This document shows, one piece after another, positions 34,811 to 48,045 of a DNA stretch of 64,000 nucleotides. Within the stretch, counting starts at the first letter, position 1, and every line of letters begins with the position of its first letter. Source of the stretch: Gibbula magus (taxonomy: Eukaryota; Mollusca; Gastropoda; Trochida; Trochidae). The notes beneath the pieces are model-generated. The model worked only from the letters and a program-made list of their open reading frames with translations, made no database searches and was not told the origin of the DNA. The translations under genes and the position numbers were made by a program. The DNA is taken from positions 26,058,387 to 26,122,386 of the forward strand of contig OW388297.1 in assembly GCA_936450465.1 (NCBI GenBank), given 5' to 3'.

Positions 34811-37800
34811 TTGGATGCCTCACTAGCTTCCTGTCTTCCAGACGCTCTATCCTGGGAGATGTTTAACACTCAATTATTTCACATGATAATCACAGCGAGG
34901 AGACTGTGACAAGGATAGAACTGACCAACGACATTGGAACTGACCGACAAAGATTAGACCCTGGACATCTAGATTAGCCATTAAGACTGTGAAGAAAATC
35001 CATTTTAGTGTACCTTAGAGAATAAACGTTTTAATATTCAAAATTCTTAATTATTCCTAACATTGTTCTAGAAATAATATTGCTAAGGATTCTATGGATA
35101 TTTAATTAAAGTTTGCCTTTATACTAATTTATAATTCAATGGGATGGGTATATTATTATATAGAATACAGCTGCATCCCTATTTGTGTATTTCAGTGCAA
35201 ATATCATCCAATGTGGGATGCCTTTAAAGAATCGTATCAACGCGAAATCTAGACCGTTAAAAAAGGATAGTTGAATGTGCCATTCAAAAATCGAAGTTTA
35301 TACTATAATACTATAATAAACAGTAACATTTTGGCAGGCCTTTGAAGTGACTTTTCTTCTGTAAGATATCCAGGAAGCGATCAACTGGACCAAACATCCA
35401 TCATGTTCACCTCATACTCGTCCAATGTATATATGATGAATTTGCTCTCATTTATTCGATATGGAGAGTTTTATTAGAAAATGAAATTTTAATTTTGAAA
35501 ATTTGCCTCCATCTGTCTATTTCATTGCCAAAGTTCGAAAAAATATGCATCACTGACGTGACCCTCACAAGATACGTTTGCAAATGATCATTGTAGACGT
35601 GGTTACATGATTATTCTTTATAATTACATTTGTCGTAGTTATATCGACGTTACAATAAAAACAATTCACAGTGAGCATTTATATTCATAGGAAACAATTC
35701 CTATTTCACATGTTTCTTAAATGTTTTCCGTAACTCTAATTCTGTGAATGTGATTGGGTTTTGTATATCACACTTTCATATAGCTATAAGGTGTAACTTG
35801 TAAAAAAATAAAAGTCATATTTGTGAAAATGAACCATTAAGAAGGTAGTGTCATATCTTTCAGTTTTGTATTACCACTCGTGTGATGTGCTGGATGTACT
35901 TTCTGAAGGCAAAGAAAAACATGAAAGCTCCAAGATTCTCATTTCAGATCTTCAAACCGTTGTACGACAAAAAATGGTATTTCACATTTTGAATTCTTGA
36001 AAGATTTACTTTCTTTGGATCGCCGAGAAAGTGTTTGATAAGTTTCTTAATAAAGAATGGATTGCTGTGGAACAAAGGTATGTTTATCAGAACAAACATA
36101 GATTTTAATTCTATTACTTTGATATATGCCATTGAAATAAGATTAATGCCTGTTTTCATTTTCAAATCAGTAATCATCTCTTTATCAAAGAAAATGAAAC
36201 GTTTATTGAAGAACAATATTAACATTGATAAAAGAAAACTAATAACATTGATATCATATAACAAAACATAATTGCTAAATTGCATGGTACGAGGTAGGGA
36301 GAAGACATCAGTAGAACGTTTGTTCATAATACTTTTGGTTTCAAAATAATAGTTGGAAAATAGGAAAACTAGAAAGTTGCTCCTATCTTGTAGATAGAAG
36401 GTTGGATCGAAGATACTTTGATGTACGAGTCTCTTTGTGCCAGGAGCAAGTTTAAGATTACAGACCTTAATGGCAATTCCCTTCTTTGATGTCTCAGAAG
36501 ATGAATTATTGTGTATATAATGAAACTAACCAGAGAGGAAAGATCAGGACCCAACGTTTCCTAATTCTAACAGCACTAAGGTGGTATGGTATCATATATT
36601 AATACTTTCGTTTGGCTATCACAGCACAACAATTGAAAAGTTTAGGTCCTAAAACAGAGATTGATCCTTATTATATCGTTACTTTACTTAAAAGTATCCC
36701 CTTAACGTTTGTTTAGGTCAGAAAATATTCAAAATATCAGGATAGGTATAACAGTGTGGTGTTCATTATGGCGGAGTAACATGTGATAACCTGTCACTTA
36801 TTTCAAGTTTCAAGCAATTGACCCACAGATCATGCATAGAAAAGATACATCAAAAGGTTCTATAAATGGTATTCAAGTTAACCCTTAAATAAGGTCGTGT
36901 GGGCAATAAGGCCCAGAGTGATTTTCGTTTTCACGTTTGCGTATAAAACATTGAGCAACTTTTGAAAATCCTGCAACAAATCCACAAATGCAGTTTAGCA
37001 ATGCGTTATCCAAAATGTTATGTGCTGGGGTCTAATTATATGTTCAAGACATTTGTGCATTTGTTTTAAGTTCTTGTTACATTGATTTTCCTCTCAATTG
37101 CATGCTTGTTCTCAAGAACCAAGAACCAGACATCTTCCGATTACTGTAAAAATCTGTTTACGTGAAAGTAGAATAACAAGTAGGTTATCTTGGTTGTAGG
37201 ACATCTGTATTTAATTCACTGTTGTCCTACATACATCTATTGACTGCTGTTTAACGAAACGGTCTGCAATAACAAGCACATGTATGCACACTATTTGATC
37301 GCTTCACAAGAGCCTAGAGAGAAAGTGATTGCATGATTATTAACAGAAAACCATTTTAAATGTCCAGCATAAGTCATAATCGTAAGCTCCTTTCTCAGCA
37401 TTGCCTAATATACATCGTAGTGCTGAGGGGGACTTGTGCAAGGTAAAAGAAAACGTTCTTCCTCTTTCAGATATTCTTTATTTGAACCATTCTTCTTCAT
37501 CGAATTTATATTAATGGCATGATACATCATTTTATGTACGGGTGTATAACATGACAGAGTATTCTAACTTCATTATTATGTTATTTAATAAATAGACTAT
37601 TCGTTTCTTCAGAACCGACGCAGTGAGAAAATGTAACTATATATTGAACGTGAATCATTCAACACGGCCAAATTAGGTAAAATGAAGAAAGAGTTTTAAC
37701 AAAACAATTACCTTGTGATTATATGCATGATTATGTCGTTTTACAATAATGTTTCAGACAAAATTGACAGGGAACTCAACTAATTGCCATTATTTAGTTC

Positions 37801-38633
37801 TAGCAAAATGTCCTTCATGAAATGTTAACGCAGTATGATAGTGACATTAAGAGAGAAATCAAGTATGGTTACTTTCTTTCCAATTACATTGACATAGTTG
37901 ACACAATTAATAATTTGTTAAAATAAAATTTTGGATATGCAATATCAGCTTCATCTTTTTAAGACATTGGCAACAGAATGGCTTTAAAACGACCCCAAAT
38001 TACCGGCCAAAACACTAAAGTAATCGTGTGAGTCTATTTCCAGATAATGATAATATACATAACGGTTAATTATATACATATTAACAGGCTCCTATGGCAG
38101 CAGATTGTCAGTTATCTAATGATTCAGCTCTCTGGAGTCAACTAGATCTGGCAACGTAACCTTTTGTTCGTGCAAGTCATAGGTGAGTCATCAATACAGA
38201 CATGATGTCAGGAATTGGATTGATTTTATATTAAGTAGTCATTTTTGCGTAGTCTAAAATTTGAAGGATTTTTACAAGACAAGAGATACATAAATTTCTT
38301 AACTTTAAAAAGTAATCCGATTGTCATTAACATAAATTGTCAATCATACTTGTCATCACTCGTGTTCAAGAAAGAGGAGTTGAATTTTATTTTTTAAAGT
38401 TAGAATGAAAAAAGCATGGTTGCACTGATCTTATGCATCGCTCAAGTGACCATTATCAGTGAAGTTGACATTCTGAGTGTTTCAAGGGTTGATTATCTGC
38501 CCTGTAGAGAAACGTTGATTTCAGAGATTATATTATCCCTTCTGAATCCAAGCAGTTGATTGTCTCGAAATTGTACAACACAAACTCAAAATACATATCC
38601 ATTTTCAGTGTTTTTCGTTTCAAACATATTTAA

Positions 38634-39123
38634 AGGTACATCCATTGTGTTTCATAAAATTGTATTTGGCTTTAATACGTTCCACCACACCATATGTGCT
38701 GTTTACAATACAAACACATTCACTCAGCTTGCATATTCATCCCCAATCGCCAAATATATCATAATTACTAGTTTCCAATTAAAATCGAGTAACATCATTA
38801 TGCATGTGCAGAAATCGAAAGTGCATGTCCTATTTACATGCACAGTAGTTATATGACCTATCAAACATTATCAACCCAAATTTGTAATTTTGTCTGGTTT
38901 AGACAAGATTACAAAATTACGTTTGACTCATTGGCGCGCGCCACACGCGGTGCATTGTCCGGTTTTTGATCAGAAATCGACACTTTTACCTCCATATTGT
39001 CAATATACTAAGTAGAGTATCATCTAAATGGTAGTTTTCAGTAACAGTTGGTACTTCCCGATGAAGTAAGACCATTTATAACGTTTGGCATATTTGACCC
39101 CCAACAACACAATGGATGTACCT
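38634..39123. mobile_element. 490-bp MITE with TTAA target duplication
   Basis: Perfect 18-bp terminal inverted repeats (AGGTACATCCATTGTGTT and its complement) flanked on both sides by TTAA (38,630-38,633 and 39,124-39,127). TTAA duplication is the mark of piggyBac-type transposition. The inside has no transposase; it holds a GGCGCGCGCC palindrome near 38,934 and a hairpin around 38,887-38,925. No matching insertion in block Q, so it entered Q' after Q and Q' separated. Confidence 0.82.
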
Positions 39124-39127
39124 TTAA

Positions 39128-41524
39128 TTCATAAGAAAAGGATTGGGTACAAGTTATACAACTTAGAACACCCTCTCCTTTTTGGTGTCAGGTAAAAGAC
39201 AATCACTTATCTCCCTTTAGCCTAAAGAAAGAAATACTGAATTCTAAATACTGAAATCAATAAATATAAATTACCATAATACTTGCTCTAGAAAATTGGA
39301 CAATTATAAGTGTGTTTGCTATAACAATGTTATCTGTATATTATGAACGGAGATGCCATTTAGAGAAGAAAATAACTTTACAAAAGGATTGATTTGTGAG
39401 ACATTGCTTTTAAAACGATTCATAGATATGTTTTCTTCCCCTTGACTTGAAGTTAACAGATGACAGAAGACTAAAATCGTCCCTTGAGAAGCACCACACA
39501 AAACACTAATGGTTTTCATGAAGGTTGTTGACAGGACGTTACCTAACTTTACAAATAAGCTTTAATAAGATAAGATTTACAACTTCTTCATGTTTGGTGT
39601 CATTTTCGTTCAGAATATTCATATTTTTTTTCGTTTGTAGCGCCATCGCCACTTCAATGGGAATACGTGCCTGTATTGTTGCTCATGGTTGTATGAAAAT
39701 ATGTTACAAATGTTATTCTGATCAAACACTGATAGGACACTGGACAATTGCTGTTGTCTTAGTTCAACAATCGCCATTCTTTGTGACATGACATTAAAAT
39801 ACATTATGCAGAAATAGTGCAACTTCATAATGCTATAATATTGATAAAATGTTCATTATATTTTTTTTACGAAATCTGATAAGATATCTGGTAGGCATTT
39901 CTTTTGCCTGACAGTGTAGATCGCCTATGCTATTTAATTGATGACAATATAACTTCAGAATGCTGTTCAAAATTCTGTTAGCAACAATGTAAAAGCTCAT
40001 ATCTTTAAAGCGAAATCATAGGAAACAGAAACACAAGCTTGTTATTTGAAAAGTTTAAAAAAACCAAACCTTTGATTGAAATTGCAGTTTCATAAACACT
40101 GTTCTCCCAACTGTATAATATGTACTGTGACAAATTAAATGATTCAGGCCTTCATGCTCTTAGTTTTAATTATTGTTAAAATTTCCTGTTAACTAATTGT
40201 AAAGCAGCACCAATTATCTTCACACTCGCTAGCGGAATAACATGAAGCTAAGCTAATATTTACGAGATGCGATATTTCAATCAATATTAAGCATTGCAAT
40301 ATATAATCATACTGTTCCATGAATACTTGGACGATATACAAAATAACTCACAACTGTTAAACGCATGGGAGATACATATTTACTGATAGTTGTAGGATAT
40401 AAATATTAAGCATTATATATTATATTACATATATTAACACTTTCTTCGGCTACATAGTTCGTTAACATTAATTACGAATGAATGAATGAACGAAAGCTTT
40501 CCCAAAGTTTTTCTGACTAGGAACGTGGATGTCATTCATCATTTGATATACGAGTGATACAATGGCAGGGTTGTCATCTTTACAATAACTTGGAGTCATA
40601 AACAAGTATTCGTTTCAGAAGAACTGCAAAACTTGTGTAGTAACACGCCTGCTTGGGAAATTTATTTGTAAATCCTGTTTATTTTGCAAGGTTTAGCCTT
40701 GATTAACTGATCATTTTTTTAAAAACCAATTGCAAAATCCTATCTTGAAACAGCTAAACTCGTTGGATGTAAACCTCACAACATGCAAATTAAGTATGAA
40801 CGAAACACCCATCACCTGCAACACAAGTGTTCGTTCTATTCTCTATCTCTCTCTGTATCTTCCTTCTTCAAGTTTTCGTTGATAGAATACCATATTTTAC
40901 ACTGCTACATTTTCTAACTTTATCGATTATATTACTCATTGTATACACCCATGGACAAAAGAAATGATACCATACAAATACAAGGTATTTTAATCCACTA
41001 GCGATACATACGACTGAAATAGAGTTATATCATGTCTTCAGAAGCCAACTAAATTACATCTGAAATTTCAAAACATTATTTATCATATTTCTGAGAAAAT
41101 TTGTTTTAAGTAATAGTTGTTTTTGAATCTCCTTAACTAGACGAGAGTAATAAAATGACCTTTTGGCTTATTTTATGCGTTAACACATTTCTCTCCAATA
41201 AGGTACATCGCGCTGAAAACATCTTACTACATAATTTCAATATTTCATACAATTTTACCTGAAACACCAAACATTACGTCCGTAAATAATAGCAACAGCA
41301 ATTTCAGCACCTCCTGTGTTTGATCATATATAACATATTAAATATCATTCTCCCATGAATGAAAACTTGTATATCTCTTTACGAGATCTCTTTGACTTTT
41401 AAAAAAATGTGGTATCGTTTCTTTGTCCCTCGGTGTTGTGAAATGTCCCCATAATCCATGAAATACCGGTAGTCTTTACATATACACAACACCAGTTTGT
41501 CGTAAACTGTGGATCGACTAACGA
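39128..41524. other. Gene-free stretch of Q'
   Basis: AT-rich. Bases 39,285-39,400 match 16,620-16,740 and 39,478-39,520 resemble 32,300-32,340. A short GAATGAATGAATGAACG run lies at 40,479-40,495. Nothing else recognised. Confidence 0.45.
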
Positions 41525-41775
41525 ACGGCCTTTTGGTTGTCCATTAGAGGCCAATATGCCGAGAATAGTGTTATTACCGCAGAGTGTCAGGCAGTAAAAT
41601 CAGCTTGTCAGCTACTTACCAGTCTGGATATTGACGTAAACATCAACCTTTGGAGCACTATACATAATGACTCATTGTCCTAACAAGTTCTTGACCAAAA
41701 GTAGGTCTATTCAATTGTACACGTGGTTGGATGTACCAATATGTTTGATACTGTATTCTTTGAAAATGTGCCTTC
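41525..41775 (+). repeat. Block shared with 29,440-29,690
   Basis: Partner of the block in P'. Closer to that copy (about 90%) than to the colinear copy in Q (16,960-17,130, about 70%). Confidence 0.75.
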
Positions 41776-44060
41776 AAAACAAGTGATGAATAATCGTGTT
41801 ACTATGCTATAGTGGTTTTATTTGTTATGTTAGATTTTGAATATAATGTTAAAGTCATTTGAGTAGTACATAACTTTATGATATTATGTGGACATTTCTT
41901 CTGTTTTGTTTTGTTTCCTCAAGATGGAGGGTTACATCGGAGTATCCTTGGTTTTGTTTTGTGCATTTGAAATAAGAAAAACGCTATAATGTTATTGTTA
42001 CTGATAATACATCTACATTGTTAGAATATCCCCTAAGTTACAAAAATATCACAAGATTGATGAATAATTTCCAAAAGCTTTCCACACTTGTAGCACTGAT
42101 GAATGACTTCACTTCTTCTTCATTTTGATTTAATTTTGAATTCATGTGCGGTATTCACCCTATGAAAACAGTATTCTTGTACTTGTTTCTGGACGAGTAC
42201 CTTGTTGTATTCAACTAATTGTAACATTAATTTCTCTGCCAGGGGACCAGGGTATTCGAATATTTATCGGTCACTTCTAAGGTCACGAAGCATAAAGAAA
42301 GCAAAGTTTTAGAATGAGAAGCAAATTATATTCATAATGGATATGTAAAAATATACAACACTTTCCTTAATTTGATAGATTATGTAATTGGATTCAGTTC
42401 AGAAAGAAGCCAAATTATATCATACATACTAGATCTTGTTTCCTCAAAAAACAAATTCTCTCAGGAAGTATTACAGTGACACATCTACCTTGCGCAAACC
42501 AATTTTATATCTGCAAATGTAACATGGATGTCTAACATTGTGTCTGTAATATACATCAGCCTCCATACATGTCAGCCTGAGAGGTAATCTCGACAAACAT
42601 ATTGTGTTAAATAACAACGTTAACGTAATTTTGATGTTCAATAGTCTGCCCCAAGAAACTCATGGCAAAGCATCAGCCGTAAAGATAAGACTCTATTAGA
42701 TCAAATATGGCACTAATTATCACTGAAGCACGTTTGTATTCGCAGTGACATTGTGAACTAAGTAAACGGACTACATGAAGCATAACAACAGTTTGATATA
42801 ATGTTCATTACTTCAACATAATAAAACAGAGGTGAATTAATCACTGTATTTTATGAGTTTTGAGTACATTATTTTGATAAGTGTTTTTTCAAACTGATCA
42901 CTGTCTTTTATGAATATTTTATAAGATCTAAAACATTTGCTCAGTGTGCCAGTTCTACAATCTTATTCTAACTATTGTTCGGGCATGTTATTGTACATTT
43001 GATGCAAGTGAACGTAATACACTGGCTCCATAATTCTGCCAAACAAGCAGTTTGCTCTCATGTGGATGATTAGCTTCAGGGTGCTGAAGTACTAAAGTAT
43101 ATACACCTGGTAGTTGTTTACGCTAAATGAAAATTGTTTCCAATTACGCCTAATTTACATCTGTGAAATTGCCAATTTAAATGTTAGTTTATTTATTTTG
43201 AATGAAACATACAACATTGTTTTTTTGTTTTTTATCTCTATGAATATAGTTTCGTCAGCAATTGTTTGCATATCTTATAGAGGTTTTGTAACTAGCAGCT
43301 GACTCACAACTCGTACTGAGTACTCAATTCAACATCTTGGAATATCAGTATTGTTTGACTGAAGGAATGGCATTATTTCTTGTATGGTTTAGACATAAAA
43401 CAAATTGAGATATATATCCCTGCAATCCGTTTAAGTTGGAACAATAGGGTTAACGTTTGGTTAACGTTGCTAACATTTTCATGATTTATATGGTATCTGC
43501 AAATGTTTCTAATACAAAAAGGAATGAGGACAGTTATACAGGGGATATTTCCTTCAACACCTCCACACCCGTTCTGCAGCTAGTGAACGATTTGTTTTGA
43601 TTTCTGAAAATAGTCTTAACACACCCCTTCAGGATACAGCTAAATTGATGGTAATTAGCTTTCACAATCAATCAGTGGAAACAGTACAGATTTATGACCA
43701 CAGTAGGATGGCTTTAACGTGTCAGGTCACGCAGACTTTGTCATACAAGTCAATACTGTATAGGATCACCTTTATGTTGTTTTTTGCAGAGTTGGTATTA
43801 TTTCATACAGATCAATAAGGAACTAAACATAATATAATATGAATGAAGTCGCATATGGTGTAATCTTCTTAATTCTTACATGAACTTAAACTATATTAAT
43901 TGATCATGTCAAATAGACATGAAATAAATCAATCTTCATGTGAATTATATTCTTCGGAATAGGACGAGTTTGCAATTATGCTGTAATCAGGAATGAGAAA
44001 GATAACCCTCAAACATCCTTGATATGATTTGAAATTCAAACAGAAAATCGACGTTATCTT
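41776..44060. other. Gene-free stretch of Q'
   Basis: No repeat boundary, RNA gene or convincing coding frame seen. CTAGTGAACGATTTGTTTTG near 43,580 weakly resembles 17,420-17,450 in Q. Confidence 0.45.
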
Positions 44061-44528
44061 CAGTGTGTCTTTCTTTGATTTATGGCTGCTTTGTGATATG
44101 GTTAAGAAATGTGTTTAATTAAATAACGTATCAAAGAACATAAATGATCCAGTTCAGCTGTCTATGTGCAAATTAGTTCTGTTTCTATCTCCTTTCGGGG
44201 CAACACACGTCACTCATTATGCTAGTTAAGACCTTATTTTGGTGTTATTTGGAGAAAAGTCATTTTGAATTTTTTTCAATATTTAGAGGGCTCATATTGT
44301 TATCAGTTCTTCTTACATGAAACGAATCATTAAACACATAACAAGTAGACCACATTGAATTCAATTCAGTGAAAATTCGCGGTTGCCAACTTCATAGAAG
44401 ATGATTCAAATCAGTTATTGAAGTTTTAAAACTTGAGACTTGTTTTCATTTATCATTGGAGTAGCCCACATTCCCCATTAGACTATATAAGCTTCAGTTG
44501 CTTCAGTATATTTCCTATTTTCAGTACA

Positions 44529-44565
44529 CCATCATCATCATCTACTACTACTACTCCTACTACTG

Positions 44566-44614
<49 letters not shown>

Positions 44615-44732
44615 TTCTACTACTCCTACTACTACTACTACAACTGCTACTACTACTACTGCTACTGCTGCCGCTGCTACTACTAATATTGCTTCTACTA
44701 CTACTATTCTACTATTGTTACTACAACTACTT

Positions 44733-44766
<34 letters not shown>

Positions 44767-45190
44767 TACTACTACTACTACTACTACTTCTTCTTCTACT
44801 GCTGCTACTACTACTACTACTACTTCTACTACTATTACTGCTACTACTACTACTACTATTACTTCTACTTCTACTACTTCTACTACTACTGGTACTACTA
44901 CTACTTCTACTACTACTGGTACTACTACTACTACTACTACTACTTCTACTTCTACTACTAGTACAACTACTACTGTTGCTGCTCCTGCTTCTGCTGCTAC
45001 TTCTGCTACTACTACTGCTGCTACTACTACTCAGTACAACCGCTACTGCTACTGCTACCACTACTACTACTGCTTCTACTACTACTACTACTAATATTGC
45101 TACTACTACTATTCTACTACTACTACTTCTTCTACTATTTCTACTACTTCTACTTCTACTACTACTTCTTCTACTACTGTTACTACTAGA
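44529..45190 (+). repeat. Long impure (ACT)n microsatellite
   Basis: About 660 bp of CTA/ACT triplets with CTT, CTG and CCT variants. It yields very long open frames on both strands (poly-Leu, poly-Thr, poly-Ser) that are not genes. Confidence 0.95.
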
Positions 45191-45696
45191 TGGATTCCAA
45201 TTGTTGTCAAATCTTATCACAGTTCTTGGCTGTCATAGATATCTTTGATTGCTAAATTATATTGATAGGATATAGACAGCAATAACTTATTTTAATGAAT
45301 AGTTTCTATCTAGAAAAGTGAATAAAAGCAACCATAATTAATAAACATATATATAAACAAAAAATGTTTTTAGAAATGGTTGAGCCAATGGGAGGATGTG
45401 CTTCTCAACACACTATTTTTTCTCTGCAACCAAATAATTATTTGCCAAGGTAGGGATAATAATAAATAATTGCTGTAAATAAATTTGGTATCGATCCCAA
45501 AATCACTTAATACGATGTTTCAAGTACATATCTGTCCTGCAACTAAATTTTCAGTTGTCAGATATGATATGTCACGTTATAGAAAATCATCTCTGCTTTA
45601 TTGATCACTTTGTATGATCATTTCCTCTTAGTGCAGTTGCATTTAAACATCATTATGGAGTCCCGTCACTCGGACCCTTCAATTACTCTTAGGCCA

Positions 45697-45965
45697 CTAC
45701 TACTACTGTTGCTGCTGTTGCTATACTACTACTACTACTGCTACTACTACTCCTTCTATTACTACTACTACTACTACTACTAATATTACTACTACTACTA
45801 CTACTTCTTCTTCTACTACTACTACTACTGCTATTGCTGCTGTTGCTGCTGCTACTACTACAACAAATACTACTAATATTTTGATATTACTACTGCTATT
45901 AATGCTACTATTGCTACTACTGATATTATTACAATAACTACTCCTACTTCTAATACTACCGATTC
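45697..45965 (+). repeat. Second impure (ACT)n microsatellite
   Basis: About 270 bp of ACT/CTG/ATT triplets, separated from the first by about 500 bp of non-repetitive AT-rich DNA (45,191-45,696), in which I see no gene. Confidence 0.92.
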
Positions 45966-46178
45966 TTCTACTTTGCTTACTTTTTATAAAGATAGGATTA
46001 ATATATTATTAAAGTTTTCTTTCATTTTAAGATCAATATTAAATGGCTGACACTGATGTTGTTTGACTATCAAAGTACTTTTCGGCAGAGAAAGTTATGT
46101 CATTAGCTGAAACACTACATAGTATTTGCACACCTTTTTTTCCTCTGTAGACGTTAACTAGGTAACTAGTTATACAGA

Positions 46179-46469
46179 TTAATTTTGTGGAAAACGTGAA
46201 CTAATAATGCTAAGTAAGCTGCTATCTTTTAATTTGGAATGAAACACCTTTTGATTTATGTAGTTAACTTCTAAACGCCCTTCAAATATTTCTTCGATTC
46301 TGTTCAGTAAATCTTCATGTTTTTCGATTATGTTGTGACAGGTTCTCAGTTCAGAGTCACGTTTACATTGTGGGTTATTTGTTACTGTAAATTCTGCATC
46401 CATAACATTCGGGATGTCAAATCCTTCTGTGTCATCAAGCAGCTCATTTGGTATGTAAAGTCTTTCGGT
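46179..46469 (-). CDS. Unrecognised acidic ORF fragment, about 96 residues
   Basis: Minus-strand frame that opens after a TAA at 46,470-46,472 and stops at 46,179. There is an internal Met at the codon ending at 46,403, giving 74 residues if translation starts there. The sequence is charged and low in Leu/Phe runs, unlike the chance frames around it. It includes LYIPNELLDD near the start and a helix-prone KHEDLLNRIEEIFEG stretch. No signal peptide, membrane segment or known motif is visible. It lies across the left edge of copy B, and the same sequence opens copy A. It may be a decayed exon of a host gene or the end of a transposon ORF. No convincing splice acceptor (pyrimidine tract plus AG) precedes it. 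Function unknown. Confidence 0.25.
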   Translation of the reverse strand, partial: TERLYIPNELLDDTEGFDIPNVMDAEFTVTNNPQCKRDSELRTCHNIIEKHEDLLNRIEEIFEGRLEVNYINQKVFHSKLKDSSLLSIISSRFPQN

Positions 46470-47121
46470 TTAAACTTCTGGTTGTTTTAATGTGAAGCAA
46501 TAAAATAGATTTAAGTTTGTTTTAGATCAGGATAATATTTATCATCGCAGTAGAGTTCATACAAGAGTGTGAATCAGTAAGACTAATTTAAATAAACGAA
46601 ATTTTACAGATCTTAATAAATTATTAATCTTCATGTATGATATGATACGGTCCCTACAATCCAAAAAACTTTCTCATATCTATTCTATATGGCATCTATA
46701 CATTTTTTCTGAAATATTTATATATGTGAAAGTGAAATCTACCGTCACAGGTAGGTATCAACATTTTCACAGTACCAATTAATTCGAACGTGAAACTCGA
46801 CTGTTATTAGTTTCTGTAAATAGCAAATGAACAAAATCTAATAAGATTAAGCTATAACAACCTTAGATATTTTACACCAGTGAGTTCATTTTACTAAGGT
46901 AATGTAAGATATGTGATATGTATCACCTGAAGCTCTTCTCATTCCAGGCACTAATTCATCAGACATCAATTATAGTTGACATTATAAATATCCGGATTGC
47001 CTATAAAATTAGGTCAGGACACTTTACATGTCTTTCAAATTTCATAATGTTTCATGAATTGATAGATACAAATTTGCGAAGGCAGAAGGGTACTGAATGT
47101 AAAGTTAGTCGATTCTGTCGA

Positions 47122-47197
47122 TGCCCCGTGGCCGTGTGGTAAGTGCTGGCGATAGTTGCCTCATCTGAGGGTTCGGGTTCGATTCCAGCAAGGGACT
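47122..47197 (+). repeat. tRNA-like SINE head, copy B
   Basis: Copy of 861-936, slightly closer to a tRNA in its box A (GTGGCCGTGTGGTAAG), with the same box B. A and B differ at a handful of bases. Confidence 0.5.
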
Positions 47198-47688
47198 CGG
47201 CCCAAAAAAGTGCAATTAAAAGTACTATTTATATTAATTAGGACAGTGTTATCCAAAATGTAACTATGTTATATTGTTCACCATCTAAATGACAACGTTT
47301 TTTTAATGTTAGCATTCTCCCTCATCACAAAAACATTTACTCGAATTATAAAGATTATTTTGAAATACAGATTTGAACGAACCATTTGTTTAAAGAAAGG
47401 GTAACATCATATTTCAATTGGAGGACAATCTAATTCAACCATCTTCTGGCGAATAATTAATACCAATATAATAATATACCAATTAATATAAAAAAAAACT
47501 ATTCCTTTACCTTAAAGCACAGTAATGAACCGACTCAATTATATATTTACTTACTCCCCTCATGTTTGAATTACAAATCCCCTTTATATACCATTCTCAT
47601 GCATGTTAATCACCCTGAATGAATTTCCTCACCATTGTTTTGTTTGCTATATAAATGTATCATATTTTGTTATTTCCTTACATTCCAC

Positions 47689-47725
47689 CTGATGAAGGAG
47701 TAAGTATGTACTCCGAAACGTCGTG
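47689..47725 (+). ncRNA. Hammerhead-ribozyme-like core, intact arm
   Basis: CTGATGA is followed by one extra A, a 6-bp stem (GGAGTA with TACTCC), then GAAA and CGTCG. CUGAUGA-stem II-GAAA is the conserved hammerhead core, and hammerheads are known in Penelope-like retroelements. The unpaired A before stem II and an unclear stem III and cleavage site make activity uncertain. Confidence 0.45.
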
Positions 47726-47826
47726 TATTGTCATATTAAAGAAGTTGTTATCCAGAAAATCTTCCTGTTCTTATGTATACCACTTCTAAATGCCCTTCAA
47801 GGACCTGACTCATTTATAAACTAAAT

Positions 47827-48045
47827 ATGTCGTCCAGTCAAGATCCAATAATGGTTATCACAATTTCGATTTCTCTTGAGGAGGAATTTCTAAGAATGAC
47901 ACAAAGTCAACTCAATAAGGTTTCCTCTGCTCACAATGGAAATGGTGCTCATGTACGTGACTCGGGAACAAGAAGGAGTTGGCGAGAGTCTGACCTTGAG
48001 CTTTACCTGTCAGCTTCACCTGGTCAAAGTATGTGTAATACCTGA
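47827..48045 (+). pseudogene. Exon-like ORF in plus arm, copy B (72 residues)
   Basis: Same frame as 7,542-7,760 on the other strand, starting at ATG after AAATATG and ending just past CAAA/GTATGTG, a donor-like junction. It has a hydrophobic N-terminal part (MVITISISL), too short and interrupted for a clear signal peptide, then a polar, Arg-rich C-terminal part. A third, truncated copy lies at 1,537-1,672. Function unknown; it may be a captured exon or an element leader ORF. Confidence 0.3.

Larger units (their letters stand above)
34811..45300 (+). repeat. Old duplicate block Q' (gene-free)
   Basis: Diverged colinear relative of 13,495-17,460 plus 23,640-24,560, without the DIRS composite but with its own extra DNA (for example about 37,890-39,270, including a MITE). 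A 127-codon minus-strand frame at 35,944-36,327 overlaps a block shared with Q, where the matching frame contains stops, so it is not supported as a gene. Confidence 0.65.

Noticed and set aside
35944..36327. 127-codon minus-strand frame
   Set aside because: Its AT-rich counterpart in Q (about 14,170-14,470) carries stops and frame changes; Phe/Ile/Lys-rich composition fits chance reading of AT-rich DNA.
44433..45248. 271-codon plus-strand and 245-codon minus-strand open frames
   Set aside because: They are translations of an impure ACT microsatellite (poly-Leu, poly-Thr, poly-Ser) with no conserved start or flanks.
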